Source: an uncultured Alphaproteobacteria bacterium (GTDB taxonomy: Bacteria; Pseudomonadota; Alphaproteobacteria; Rhodobacterales; Rhodobacteraceae). From it: 32,558 bases of DNA. The notes beneath the pieces are model-generated. The model was not told where the DNA came from, made no database searches, and saw only the letters and a program-made list of their open reading frames with translations. Below are positions 15,915-24,687 of this stretch, one piece after another. Positions within the stretch are counted from its first letter, which is position 1, and the number at the start of each line of letters is the position of its first letter. The translations under genes and the position numbers were made by a program. The stretch spans positions 1 through 32,558 of the forward strand of contig CACKLF010000014.1 of assembly GCA_902600895.1 (NCBI GenBank), in the 5' to 3' direction.

Positions 15915-16330
15915 TGGCAGAAGTAAAAAACATATTTGATGTTGCTGGAAGAGCAATGTCAGCTCAACTGGTGAGGCTCAACACCATAGCTAGTAATTTG
16001 GCCAATGCTAATAACGTGTCTGGATCTAAAGAGGAAGTATATAAGCCATTAAAGCCAGTTTTTGAAACTGCATATGCGGATAAAGTGAGTCAAAATGGCA
16101 TAGCCACCGTCGATGTTACCTCCATAGAGGCTTTGGATCGAGATGCTGAAAAGATACACATGCCTGACCATCCAAAGGCTGATAAAGACGGATATATATA
16201 TAATGCACCTATAAATGTGGAGGAGGAAATGGTCGAAATGCTAGAAGCTAGCCGACAGTATCAAAATAACGTAGAAGTTGTGTCCACGCTGCGAGCGCTG
16301 ATGATGCGAACATTAAATATTGGAAAATGA
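15911..16330 (+). CDS. flgC: flagellar proximal rod protein FlgC
   Basis: This 139-residue protein carries MSAQLVRLNTIASNLANANN near the N-terminus and the C-terminal FlgC block VNVEEEMVEMLEASRQYQNN, then VEVVSTLRALMMRTLNIGK. It is the second proximal rod component. The start can be ATG 15911, overlapping the flgB stop, or ATG 15914; the difference is one residue. Family and place are unambiguous. Confidence 0.95.
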   Translation: MMAEVKNIFDVAGRAMSAQLVRLNTIASNLANANNVSGSKEEVYKPLKPVFETAYADKVSQNGIATVDVTSIEALDRDAEKIHMPDHPKADKDGYIYNAPINVEEEMVEMLEASRQYQNNVEVVSTLRALMMRTLNIGK

Positions 16331-16349
16331 TTTTTAGTGGAGAGAAATA

Positions 16350-17045
16350 ATGTCAGGAATTGATCCAACAAATAATTCATCTTTAACGGCCATTTTGGAC
16401 AAATTGGGCGTCAGTTCTTATCAAGAGAATAAGCCGAAAGCTAAAGAAAGTTTAGGGCAAGAGGATTTTTTGAAATTAATGACCACTCAGTTACAGAATC
16501 AGGATCCATTTGCTCCAATGGAAAATGGTGAATTCATTGCTCAGATGGCTCAATTTTCAACGGTTACTGGAATAACAGAAATGGGTCAGACACTTAAATC
16601 TTTAGCCTCACAACTAAGCGAATTTAGAGTTGCAACAGCTTCTGAGTTGTTAGGTCACCAAGTTTTAGTACCTGGCAACTTAGCAAGGCCTAATAAAGAT
16701 GGGGAAATACATGGAGTAGTTGACCTCCCATCATCTAGTGCAGCAAATGGTGTAGTGATAAGTGATATGTCTGGAGAAGTTTTACACACAATTGATCTTG
16801 GACCCCAATCTTCTGGCTTGGTGGGTTTCTCTTGGACTGATATTGGTGAGGGGTATCTTGATGGAGAACAAGTTTTTAAGATTGAAGCTTACACAACATC
16901 GGCGGATGGCACGAAAGGTGCAAATACATCTGTATTCGCTGAGGTGCTAGCCGCTTCTGTAGATAAGAAAAAATCAGGAGTTACACTAGATGTGAAAGAC
17001 TATGGTGAAGTGAATGCTTCAGAAATACTTAAATTTCGAAATTAA
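16350..17045 (+). CDS. flgD: hook assembly scaffold / cap protein FlgD
   Basis: This 231-residue protein has the FlgD N-terminal signature [20 protein letters not shown] (about 34-53) followed by [19 protein letters not shown], and a C-terminal FlgD Ig-like/Tudor-like region ending in [20 protein letters not shown]. FlgD caps the growing hook and is needed for FlgE polymerisation. It is preceded by a GGAGAG ribosome site. Its size is ordinary, in contrast to the very large hook protein it must cap. Confidence 0.94.
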   Translation: MSGIDPTNNSSLTAILDKLGVSSYQENKPKAKESLGQEDFLKLMTTQLQNQDPFAPMENGEFIAQMAQFSTVTGITEMGQTLKSLASQLSEFRVATASELLGHQVLVPGNLARPNKDGEIHGVVDLPSSSAANGVVISDMSGEVLHTIDLGPQSSGLVGFSWTDIGEGYLDGEQVFKIEAYTTSADGTKGANTSVFAEVLAASVDKKKSGVTLDVKDYGEVNASEILKFRN

Positions 17046-17073
17046 AAAAATTATGAATTAACGGAGACAAAAA

Positions 17074-20000
17074 ATGTCATTCTATACTGCACTTACAGGT
17101 TTAAATGGTTCTCAGGCTGATATATCAGCTACCTCTAACAATATTGCAAACGTTGGAACAACGGGTTTTAAGAGAAGTAGGGCAGAATTTGGTGATATTT
17201 TTGCTACATCTCCACTACAAAACTCTTCGTCATCAATTGGTTCTGGTACCATTTTAAAAGGTATTAAGCAGCAGTTTACGCAGGGAAATATTGCATCGTC
17301 CCTAAATGCTTTGGATTTAGCTATCTCAGGACAAGGCTTTTTTTCCTTAAAGCCATCGCTTACTTCTGCTCAAACTGTTTACACTCGTAATGGATCGCTT
17401 AACGTAAATAATGATAGATATGTTGTTGACTCAGCTGGTCAGTACTTATTAACCTATCCCGTCAACGATGACGGTTCAGTTACCGCAAAAGATCTCGTTA
17501 GTGCTGTTCCACTTCAGTTGCCAGTTACCTCTGGAGATCCGAAGGCCACGAGTAATATTAATTTAGGTGTAAACTTACCGGCGGCAGCGGATGTTGTAAC
17601 CAGTAGACCTGAGTTTGCAGACGGCTATGTATTTAACTCTGAAGATCCAAACACTTTCACAAACTCTACCTCTATAACCATCTTTGATGATCTCGGTAAT
17701 CCGACTATCGCAACTATATATTTCATCAAAACACAAAGCGCTTCTGCAGAGGATCCTACCAACAAATTTGATACTCGCTTAGTAATTAATGATACTGTTA
17801 TTGATCCAGATCTTGTTAGTGCTGTGGATGACACAGGTAATAGGATATTTGTTGATAGGTTTGGGGCTCAAACAACTAATGTACCTGATGATAACTACTT
17901 TTTAGAGGGTAAGGGCTCTGCTTTATATAAACAGGACGATTTACAAAATAAAGTTCCCTCCCAGAGAGCTTCAATTAAGGGTGAAACTACTGCTTTTGAT
18001 TTTGGTGAAGAGGGCGATAAACTGGTTCGTATCGTTACCGATCCATTACTTTTTAATTCAACTGTTGAAAGTGGACAGCTGACGGATACAGATATTTATT
18101 GGGGCAAGAATTTTTTAACTTTAAACGTGGATAGTGCCGACCAGCCTGTGAATATTGATATCCGTCCAGGAACTTATAATGCAGATGAATTAGCTACTGA
18201 AGTGGAAAGGGCTATTAATGCAGCCTACGGTGATGATAGAAAAATTCAAATTGTTCGAAATGTTGATGATGAAATTAATATTAATCTATCAAAGCTGAAT
18301 GCAGACGGATCAACATCATCTTTAACTACTCCAATTTCGGTTGATTTGCTCAGTGACAGCTATGTGACATCTCAGCAAGTTGCAGGAGAAAATAGGATAA
18401 ATTTGACAGGAGCTTCCCCTGACTTCACAAAGGAGGAGTTCTTAGCACACACGCAGGATCGAATAAATAATGCTTTGAACACCTATGCATCGTCATCTGG
18501 GGCTAATTTGGCAGCTCTAGGCGTGGAAGATCTTCAATTTCAAAGGACAGCGGGGACAGCTATGACCTCCATATATGGAGTAAATGATATTGTTTCCTTC
18601 ACACATACGAATACGGTATACGGGGTTGATCCGGCTGGTGATGGCTCAGTGCCTGATAATACGGATACCAAATTTTTGGCATATTCATATTTTGAGAATC
18701 AACCAAATTTAAGTGTTTACGATACTAGCCAGGCGGTCAATGCTTCAGCAACAAATACTGTTGAATATTCTGCTACAGAGAATACTATGAAAATTTACGT
18801 GTCAGACACTGCGGGTTTAGCTGCAAACGGTAAAATTCGCCTCATGGGAAAGGGATTTAATTCAGCGGTTGCAGAGAGCAATATTAATGGAAGAGAATTT
18901 ACAATTTCTTCTGTCAGTTCCAATTCTTATGTTCAAATTAATACCCAGGGATTAGGCTTTCCTGACACTGATTTTAACATACAAACGGGTAAAACTGGTG
19001 ATGTTGATGCTAATGGGAATGCATCTGCGTTAAATGTACTGTCATCACCATCAACTCAAGTTGAAGCATATTTTGAAGGTGCGAATAATGTGTACAAAGA
19101 CTCACCAGTCAACTTTGCAAGTAAAAAAATTGTACTTAGGGAAGCTGGTACTGCTAGAAATAATGCTGCTGATGCGGACAGATCTATAACTAGTTTTAGT
19201 GGTATTTTCAGTGGTTCAACGAGCACTGATGCTCTTGGACTAACTTCAGGTGGTTCGGACTCGGCATCTTCGACTTTGAATTGGGTAGATGAATTAGATC
19301 CACCAGTAAAGGTAGAGTATGATTCAATAAATCAAAGGCTGCAGTTTACTGTTGACAGAACTGTACTTGGAACTGGCACCGATAGTAATTTTAACTCATT
19401 CACAGTTTATGGAAGAGCGACTGCTACAGATTCAAATGGTTTAGGTATTCAGTCTATTGATGATGCTCCAGCAGTTTTGATTAGAGGTGGCGAGGTATTA
19501 AGTGCCGATAGTTTTGTTGCTGATGGGGAGGAAGTTCAGTTGAATGATAAGCGATATGGTATCAAGGTAAAATATAACCGTGATATTTCATCCTTTGAAA
19601 TAATGAGTGGTACTACAGGTGAACAAATAGCTGCAAATGGTGCTCTCGGTGTAACAAGCCCACAAAAGGCTTCTAACATCCAAGTAGGGCGCTATGCATT
19701 AGATCCAACAACAGGAGACGTGGCCAATGCTACAGAGTATTTTGCTGGAGACAACGAGCTTATGGGAGTTGGTAACACAAAAACTGATGCTCTATTTAAT
19801 GGAGGTACAGGTCTAGCAGCATCACCTGCTGTAGCAATAGGATCAGCTGCAAACGAACCTCTCACAGAGGTTTTCAGGTTGACTAACTCTAATGGTGAAA
19901 ATGTCTTCAACGTGTCTGTGAATGGTATAAATGGTGTGATTACTGTTCCAACTGGGTTTTATGTTGGATCCACGCTTGCAGAGGCTTTACAAACCAGGAT

Positions 20001-20838
20001 AAATCAAATTGTAGATCCTAATACTGGTGAAACAGTTGGGGGTGTAACTGCAAAGTACAATTCGGATACTAATAGTTTTGTCTTTACCACTGGTACCGCT
20101 GGAGACGACTCTACGATTAAGGTTAAAGGGGCGGCAAGACTAGGTCTTGATGACGTACCTTTGGGTGTTGGAAATGTTCCTAAAATATTCAACCTAGTAC
20201 AGGCTACGAATGCTGACGGCATAGCTTTGTTTGTGGACGAGGCTGGGAAAGTTGTGGCTTCACCACCAGAAAATTTAGTTACCGGTTACTTCCCCTTGTA
20301 TATTGATGAAGGGGAGTTAACGTTTGATAAGACTGGTAAAATTATCAACCCTAAAGAAACAGTACATTATGAAAAACAGGAAGAGGGCTTTTCTATTTCC
20401 TTGGATATGGATTTTGGGCAATCAACCCAATTTGCCCAACCATTCTCAGTTTTGACGGTGGCACAGGATGGTTTTACCTCTGGTCGATTGGATGGTTTGG
20501 AGATAGACGCTTCAGGTACAATACGTGCAAACTATACTAACGGACAGAATAATCCATTAGGTAAAATTGTATTAGCAAACTTTAATAACCAAAACGGTTT
20601 GAAACAAATTGGTAATGCTACCTATGTTGAAACAGCCATTTCAGGAACAGCACAAATTGGAGAAGCTGGTGCAGAGGGTTTTGGAAATATCCTATCGGGT
20701 TCCCTTGAAAGATCAAATGTTGATATCACTGAAGAGCTCGTAAATCTCATAACAGCCCAGCGGAATTTTCAGGCTTCGGCAAAAGCTATTGAAACTACAA
20801 CAACTTTAACACAAACAATTATCAACATAAGAGGATAA
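17074..20838 (+). CDS. flgE: flagellar hook protein FlgE, unusually large
   Basis: This is a 1254-residue hook protein; most FlgE proteins are near 400-450. The conserved ends are intact: N-terminal LNGSQADISATSNNIANVGT and C-terminal SGSLERSNVDITEELVNLIT followed by AQRNFQASAKAIETTTTLTQ. Together they form the D0/D1 core that polymerises. The extra ~800 residues lie in the exposed middle. They contain beta-modules with a shared pattern (a strand, then PGTY or PTGFY, then a helix with LA..(E/Q)..IN, then a YN.D strand) around residues 346-410 and 933-1035, and possibly a third copy. These look like flagellin/hook IN-type modules. A GGAG site precedes the ATG. No frameshift is seen. Confidence 0.93.
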   Translation: MSFYTALTGLNGSQADISATSNNIANVGTTGFKRSRAEFGDIFATSPLQNSSSSIGSGTILKGIKQQFTQGNIASSLNALDLAISGQGFFSLKPSLTSAQTVYTRNGSLNVNNDRYVVDSAGQYLLTYPVNDDGSVTAKDLVSAVPLQLPVTSGDPKATSNINLGVNLPAAADVVTSRPEFADGYVFNSEDPNTFTNSTSITIFDDLGNPTIATIYFIKTQSASAEDPTNKFDTRLVINDTVIDPDLVSAVDDTGNRIFVDRFGAQTTNVPDDNYFLEGKGSALYKQDDLQNKVPSQRASIKGETTAFDFGEEGDKLVRIVTDPLLFNSTVESGQLTDTDIYWGKNFLTLNVDSADQPVNIDIRPGTYNADELATEVERAINAAYGDDRKIQIVRNVDDEININLSKLNADGSTSSLTTPISVDLLSDSYVTSQQVAGENRINLTGASPDFTKEEFLAHTQDRINNALNTYASSSGANLAALGVEDLQFQRTAGTAMTSIYGVNDIVSFTHTNTVYGVDPAGDGSVPDNTDTKFLAYSYFENQPNLSVYDTSQAVNASATNTVEYSATENTMKIYVSDTAGLAANGKIRLMGKGFNSAVAESNINGREFTISSVSSNSYVQINTQGLGFPDTDFNIQTGKTGDVDANGNASALNVLSSPSTQVEAYFEGANNVYKDSPVNFASKKIVLREAGTARNNAADADRSITSFSGIFSGSTSTDALGLTSGGSDSASSTLNWVDELDPPVKVEYDSINQRLQFTVDRTVLGTGTDSNFNSFTVYGRATATDSNGLGIQSIDDAPAVLIRGGEVLSADSFVADGEEVQLNDKRYGIKVKYNRDISSFEIMSGTTGEQIAANGALGVTSPQKASNIQVGRYALDPTTGDVANATEYFAGDNELMGVGNTKTDALFNGGTGLAASPAVAIGSAANEPLTEVFRLTNSNGENVFNVSVNGINGVITVPTGFYVGSTLAEALQTRINQIVDPNTGETVGGVTAKYNSDTNSFVFTTGTAGDDSTIKVKGAARLGLDDVPLGVGNVPKIFNLVQATNADGIALFVDEAGKVVASPPENLVTGYFPLYIDEGELTFDKTGKIINPKETVHYEKQEEGFSISLDMDFGQSTQFAQPFSVLTVAQDGFTSGRLDGLEIDASGTIRANYTNGQNNPLGKIVLANFNNQNGLKQIGNATYVETAISGTAQIGEAGAEGFGNILSGSLERSNVDITEELVNLITAQRNFQASAKAIETTTTLTQTIINIRG

Positions 20839-20868
20839 GCGTTATTTTTGGTGGTCAGGAGATAAATT

Positions 20869-21633
20869 ATGGATAAAATGATTCACACTGCTCTTAATAC
20901 TTTGAGTAACCTGTATATCAATAAATCTGTAAAAGCACAAAATCTCTCAAATTTAAATGTTCCGGGATTTCGGAGAGATCTTGGTACGACCTTTGATACC
21001 GCATATTTAAACCAATCAAACTCTATGGAAACTAGAGTATTCTCACTACATGAGGGTATTAATATTTTTTCTCATAAAGAGGGCAACCTAAAGCCGACTG
21101 GGCTAGAAACTGATGTGGCAATTCGAGGTGAAGGTTTCTTTTTTATTCGCCCACCAACAGGTGACGTTGCTCTATCTCGACGTGGAGACTTTACCGTTAA
21201 CAATCTTGGGCAGTTAGCGAATGGTGCTGGAGATCTTCTTTTAGGAGTAGACCAAGAACCAATAGAGATTCCCCCATTTAGGAAATTAATAATTTCAGAA
21301 AATGGCAATATTACAATTGAACCATTAAACGGAGCACAAGGTGCGAGGGAACAAATTGGAACGCTAGGTATCACTTCAAGTAGAGGAACGCCTGATAATC
21401 CGCTCATAAAAGATCTCGATGGCCATATACGATTAAAAGAGGGTGGTTTGCCTGAAGCAGATCAGATACCAATCCTCACACAAGGCTCCTTGGAAGACAG
21501 CAATGTTGATGCAGTTGCTGAAATGATTGATACTATGGAAATGCAACGGCAATTCGAAATTAATGTAAAGTTGATTTCCTTATCTAAAGAAATAGATGAG
21601 GGTGCTGCGTCGTTGATGCGTATGCCATCTTAG
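20869..21633 (+). CDS. flgF: flagellar proximal rod protein FlgF
   Basis: This 254-residue rod protein has the N-terminal motif AQNLSNLNVPGFRRDLGTTF and a C-terminal GSLEDSNVDAVAEMIDTMEM block followed by QRQFEINVKLI. The central GLETDVAIRGEGFFFIRPPT is the conserved FlgF/FlgG core. It is distinguished from FlgG by its divergent N-terminus and by its place directly after flgE. It is the last gene before a 116-bp gap that carries a new promoter. Confidence 0.92.
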   Translation: MDKMIHTALNTLSNLYINKSVKAQNLSNLNVPGFRRDLGTTFDTAYLNQSNSMETRVFSLHEGINIFSHKEGNLKPTGLETDVAIRGEGFFFIRPPTGDVALSRRGDFTVNNLGQLANGAGDLLLGVDQEPIEIPPFRKLIISENGNITIEPLNGAQGAREQIGTLGITSSRGTPDNPLIKDLDGHIRLKEGGLPEADQIPILTQGSLEDSNVDAVAEMIDTMEMQRQFEINVKLISLSKEIDEGAASLMRMPS

Positions 21634-21694
21634 GCTTTTTCTGTTCTCCACGACTTTCTTATACTCTGCTCTTTAAATCGAGCACTCAAGACAA

Positions 21695-21712
21695 TTGGCA
21701 TGGCTCTTGCTA
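21695..21712 (+). promoter_or_regulatory. sigma-54-type promoter upstream of flgG
   Basis: TTGGCATG, four bases, then TTGCTA is a near-consensus -24/-12 element with GG and GC 10 bases apart. It lies about 37 bases before the flgG ATG in the 116-bp gap after flgF. It splits the structural genes into flgBCDEF and flgGHIJKL transcription units, although read-through remains possible. Confidence 0.8.
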
Positions 21713-21749
21713 TTATTATCCTAAATGGGAAATGAAAGGAGAAGCTTAA

Positions 21750-22538
21750 ATGTCCAGTAGTGCAATGCACGTAGCAAAAACAGGGCTAAATGCTCAGCAA
21801 ACAAAAATGCAAGTAATTGCAAATAATCTTGCTAACGTAAATACAACAGGGTTTAAGCGTGATAGAGTTAACTTTGAAAGTTTACTTTACCAAGTATCTA
21901 GAGCTAGTGGAGAACAAACCTCAGCTGATACAGAACTAGCTTCAGCTTTTGCTGTTGGAACTGGTGTTAGAATCGTAAATACTGAAAAAATGTATACACA
22001 GGGTAGCTTACTAAATACTGATAACGCGTTAGATTTAGCAATTGATGGCAGTGGGTTTTTCCAGGTGTTATTACCTGATGGGCAGGTTGGATACACAAGA
22101 AACGGTGCATTCTCACGAAGTTCTGAGGGAACATTGGTTACTGCAAGTGGTTATGTTGTTCAGCCTGAAATAGCTATTCCTGAAGGTGTAACGGAAATTA
22201 ATATTTCTCCAGATGGTATAGTATCGGTGCAAGTAGCGGGTGCTGTTGGTGCTGAGGAGGTTGGTCAGTTAACTCTTTCGAATTTTTCTAACCCAGCGGG
22301 CCTACAGCCAATTGGTGAAAGTTTTCTCGTGGAGAGTGACGCCAGCGGAGCAGCTATTGAAGGCAATCCTTTTGGTGAAGGTTTTGGTAAACTAATTCAA
22401 GGCTCTCTTGAAAGCTCAAATGTAAATGTAGTGCAAGAACTTGTAGATATGATTGAGACACAAAGAGCATATGAAGTGTCATCAAAATCAATCACTGCTG
22501 TTGATGAAATGAAGCGATATATTTCAAATAATCTTTAA
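21750..22538 (+). CDS. flgG: flagellar distal rod protein FlgG
   Basis: This is a 262-residue distal rod protein, exactly the usual FlgG length. It has the N-terminal MQVIANNLANVNTTGFKRDR and the C-terminal GSLESSNVNVVQELVDMIET followed by QRAYEVSSKSI. The core TDNALDLAIDGSGFFQVLLP is typical. A strong AAAGGAGAAG ribosome site precedes the ATG. It is first behind its own sigma-54-like promoter. Confidence 0.96.
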   Translation: MSSSAMHVAKTGLNAQQTKMQVIANNLANVNTTGFKRDRVNFESLLYQVSRASGEQTSADTELASAFAVGTGVRIVNTEKMYTQGSLLNTDNALDLAIDGSGFFQVLLPDGQVGYTRNGAFSRSSEGTLVTASGYVVQPEIAIPEGVTEINISPDGIVSVQVAGAVGAEEVGQLTLSNFSNPAGLQPIGESFLVESDASGAAIEGNPFGEGFGKLIQGSLESSNVNVVQELVDMIETQRAYEVSSKSITAVDEMKRYISNNL

Positions 22539-22557
22539 GTAAAGGCTTAGAAGCAAG

Positions 22558-23226
22558 ATGAAAAATTTAAAGTATTCCACTATTATTTTATTAACCATAC
22601 TTTCATTAGGCTGCTCTACTCAGGTAGAAGAAAGAGCATCTTTGGACTTCCAGAGTGAGCAACCTGTGGAAATTGAAATAACAAAAGATGTCGCAAAAAC
22701 TGGCTCAATTTATAACGATGACAAGGGTGGATTATTTGCCACGGACCGAAGAGCATCTAAGGTAGGTGATATATTGACGGTAGCTTTGAGTGAAAAATTT
22801 ACTGCCAGTAAAAGTCAGTCCGCAAATTCCGCAAAAACGGATGCATATGATGTAACTCTTCCAAAAATACTAGTGGGCTCCGATACCACTGGCCTATTTA
22901 CAACTGGAACTAATCAAGCCTTTACAGGTTCTGGTACAGCAAGTCAGAGTAATTCACTCAATGGAGAACTTTCAGTAACTGTTACTCGTGTTTTTGCAAA
23001 TGGTAATATGGAAATATTAGGTCAAAAAAAGCTATTACTGAATAATGGTAGCGAATATATAAGGCTAACAGGTTTAATCAGACCTGAAGATATATCAGCT
23101 AGTAATGTAGTATCCTCAAGCAGAATCGCTAATGCTAAAATATCGTATCTGGGAGCCGGTGAAATAGCTGATACTGCAAAGAAGGGCTGGTTAAGTTCAC
23201 TTCTCACAAATATATCACCACTATAG
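22558..23226 (+). CDS. flgH: flagellar L-ring lipoprotein FlgH
   Basis: This 222-residue outer-membrane lipoprotein has a signal peptide ending LSLGC (Cys19). Conserved FlgH segments follow: [40 protein letters not shown], and the C-terminal [20 protein letters not shown]. It forms the L ring in the outer membrane, which shows a Gram-negative envelope. It lies between flgG and flgI with 1 base before the next start. Confidence 0.94.
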   Translation: MKNLKYSTIILLTILSLGCSTQVEERASLDFQSEQPVEIEITKDVAKTGSIYNDDKGGLFATDRRASKVGDILTVALSEKFTASKSQSANSAKTDAYDVTLPKILVGSDTTGLFTTGTNQAFTGSGTASQSNSLNGELSVTVTRVFANGNMEILGQKKLLLNNGSEYIRLTGLIRPEDISASNVVSSSRIANAKISYLGAGEIADTAKKGWLSSLLTNISPL

Positions 23227-23227
23227 A

Positions 23228-24364
23228 ATGCAGATCATGAAAAATTTAACTTGGATTATTTCACTAGTTTCAGTAATTTTTTTTAGTTCCGTTCCATCAT
23301 ACTCTGACAGGTTAAAGGATCTGACCTCTATTGCTGGAGTTAGGAGTAACCAGCTCGTAGGTTATGGCATTGTGGTCGGGTTGGCTGGAACGGGCGATGG
23401 AAATATTGGCTTAACTCTACAATCGATGCAGTCAATGGTATCTCGATTCGGTTTAGTAACTGATGTGGCTGGATTAGATGCCAAAAATACAGCTGCAGTT
23501 ATGGTCACAGCAGAAATGTCACCTTTTGTAAAACCTGGTCAACAAATAAATGTGACAGTTTCGACTCTGGGCAAGGCAAAGTCTTTAAGAGGAGGAACCC
23601 TGCTAATGACTCCGCTTCTAGGAGCTGATGGTGAGACCTACGCAATTGCTCAAGGTAATATGGTAGTTGGAGGTCTTGGAGTTTCTGGAAATGATGGATC
23701 TTCTGTAATAGTAAATATTCCCACTGTGGGTACTATTCCCAGAGGGGCAACTATTGAAAAGCTTATTGAAAATCCGTTTTTAAAAGCAACAAATATTATT
23801 CTAAATTTAAATCAAGGAGATTTTTCAACCGCACTTGCAGTTTCAGAGTCTATAAATGAAATATTTGGCCCAGATGTTTCTGTGCCCTTGGATGCAGCGT
23901 CAATCAAAGTGCGAGCGCCTAAGGATCCAGGTCAAAAAGTTGCTTTTGTAAGTTTGTTAGAAAATATAGAGGTCGAGCCTGCAAGGCCAAAAGCTAAAGT
24001 AATCATTAATGCAAGAACTGGCACCATAGTAATTGGTGGTGATGTTCGTATCACCCCTGCTGCTGTTACTCATGGAAAACTCACTGTGAGAGTAAACGAA
24101 AGTCAAAATGTTACGCCAACTCAAAATGTAATTGCTACTGATGATCAGATAGTTGCAACCCCAGGTGGAGCGGTAGTAACGCCAGAGACAGAGGCTGATG
24201 TTGAAGAGCAAATTGCTAGATCATTTGTTTTTGATCCAGGGGTAGAATTGGCTACGATAGTAGACGCCATAAATGATGTAGGTGCAACTGCTTCAGATCT
24301 TGTAGCAATTTTGGAAGCACTCAGAGAAGCTGGTTCTCTCCGAGCAGAACTAATAATAATATAG
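23228..24364 (+). CDS. flgI: flagellar P-ring protein FlgI
   Basis: This 378-residue periplasmic P-ring protein has a signal peptide at about 1-26. The start may be ATG 23228 or 23237, and neither has a clear ribosome site. Family hallmarks are [31 protein letters not shown], and the C-terminal [20 protein letters not shown] followed by [17 protein letters not shown]. It assembles around the rod in peptidoglycan with help from FlgA, whose gene is upstream in the window. Confidence 0.96.
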   Translation: MQIMKNLTWIISLVSVIFFSSVPSYSDRLKDLTSIAGVRSNQLVGYGIVVGLAGTGDGNIGLTLQSMQSMVSRFGLVTDVAGLDAKNTAAVMVTAEMSPFVKPGQQINVTVSTLGKAKSLRGGTLLMTPLLGADGETYAIAQGNMVVGGLGVSGNDGSSVIVNIPTVGTIPRGATIEKLIENPFLKATNIILNLNQGDFSTALAVSESINEIFGPDVSVPLDAASIKVRAPKDPGQKVAFVSLLENIEVEPARPKAKVIINARTGTIVIGGDVRITPAAVTHGKLTVRVNESQNVTPTQNVIATDDQIVATPGGAVVTPETEADVEEQIARSFVFDPGVELATIVDAINDVGATASDLVAILEALREAGSLRAELIII

Positions 24365-24371
24365 GAAAGAC

Positions 24372-24671
24372 ATGAAGAGCACCACTAACGATATATCACC
24401 AAGCTTCCTTTCTAGTAATAGATTTAATCAAATCTCGCAAGGAAATGATCTACAAAGCTTAAAGAAAATTGGAGAGGAGTTTGAAGCTATTTTTGTTGTA
24501 CAGATGTTAAAACAGGCAAGAGATAGTCAGTTATCTGAGGGACTTTTTGATAGCAAAGCTCAAGATTCCTATTTAAGTCTTCTTGACCAAGAAAGAGCTA
24601 GAGAGATTGCTAGTAAAATTGATTTTGGAATTTCAGATGCAATTGCAAGAACGTACTCGGAAAAGAGCTGA
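24372..24671 (+). CDS. flgJ: rod-binding protein FlgJ, N-terminal domain only
   Basis: This 99-residue protein corresponds to the rod-binding/cap half of FlgJ (LKKIGEEFEAIFVVQMLKQA about 30-49, and SKAQDSYLSLLDQERAREIA). The C-terminal muramidase domain found in enteric and Vibrio FlgJ (over 300 residues) is absent. The stop is clean and flgK starts 16 bases on, so this is not a truncation. Single-domain FlgJ is common in alphaproteobacteria, where a separate lytic enzyme opens the wall. No such enzyme is in the window. Confidence 0.9.
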   Translation: MKSTTNDISPSFLSSNRFNQISQGNDLQSLKKIGEEFEAIFVVQMLKQARDSQLSEGLFDSKAQDSYLSLLDQERAREIASKIDFGISDAIARTYSEKS

Positions 24672-24687
24672 ATGATGGATACTTAAA

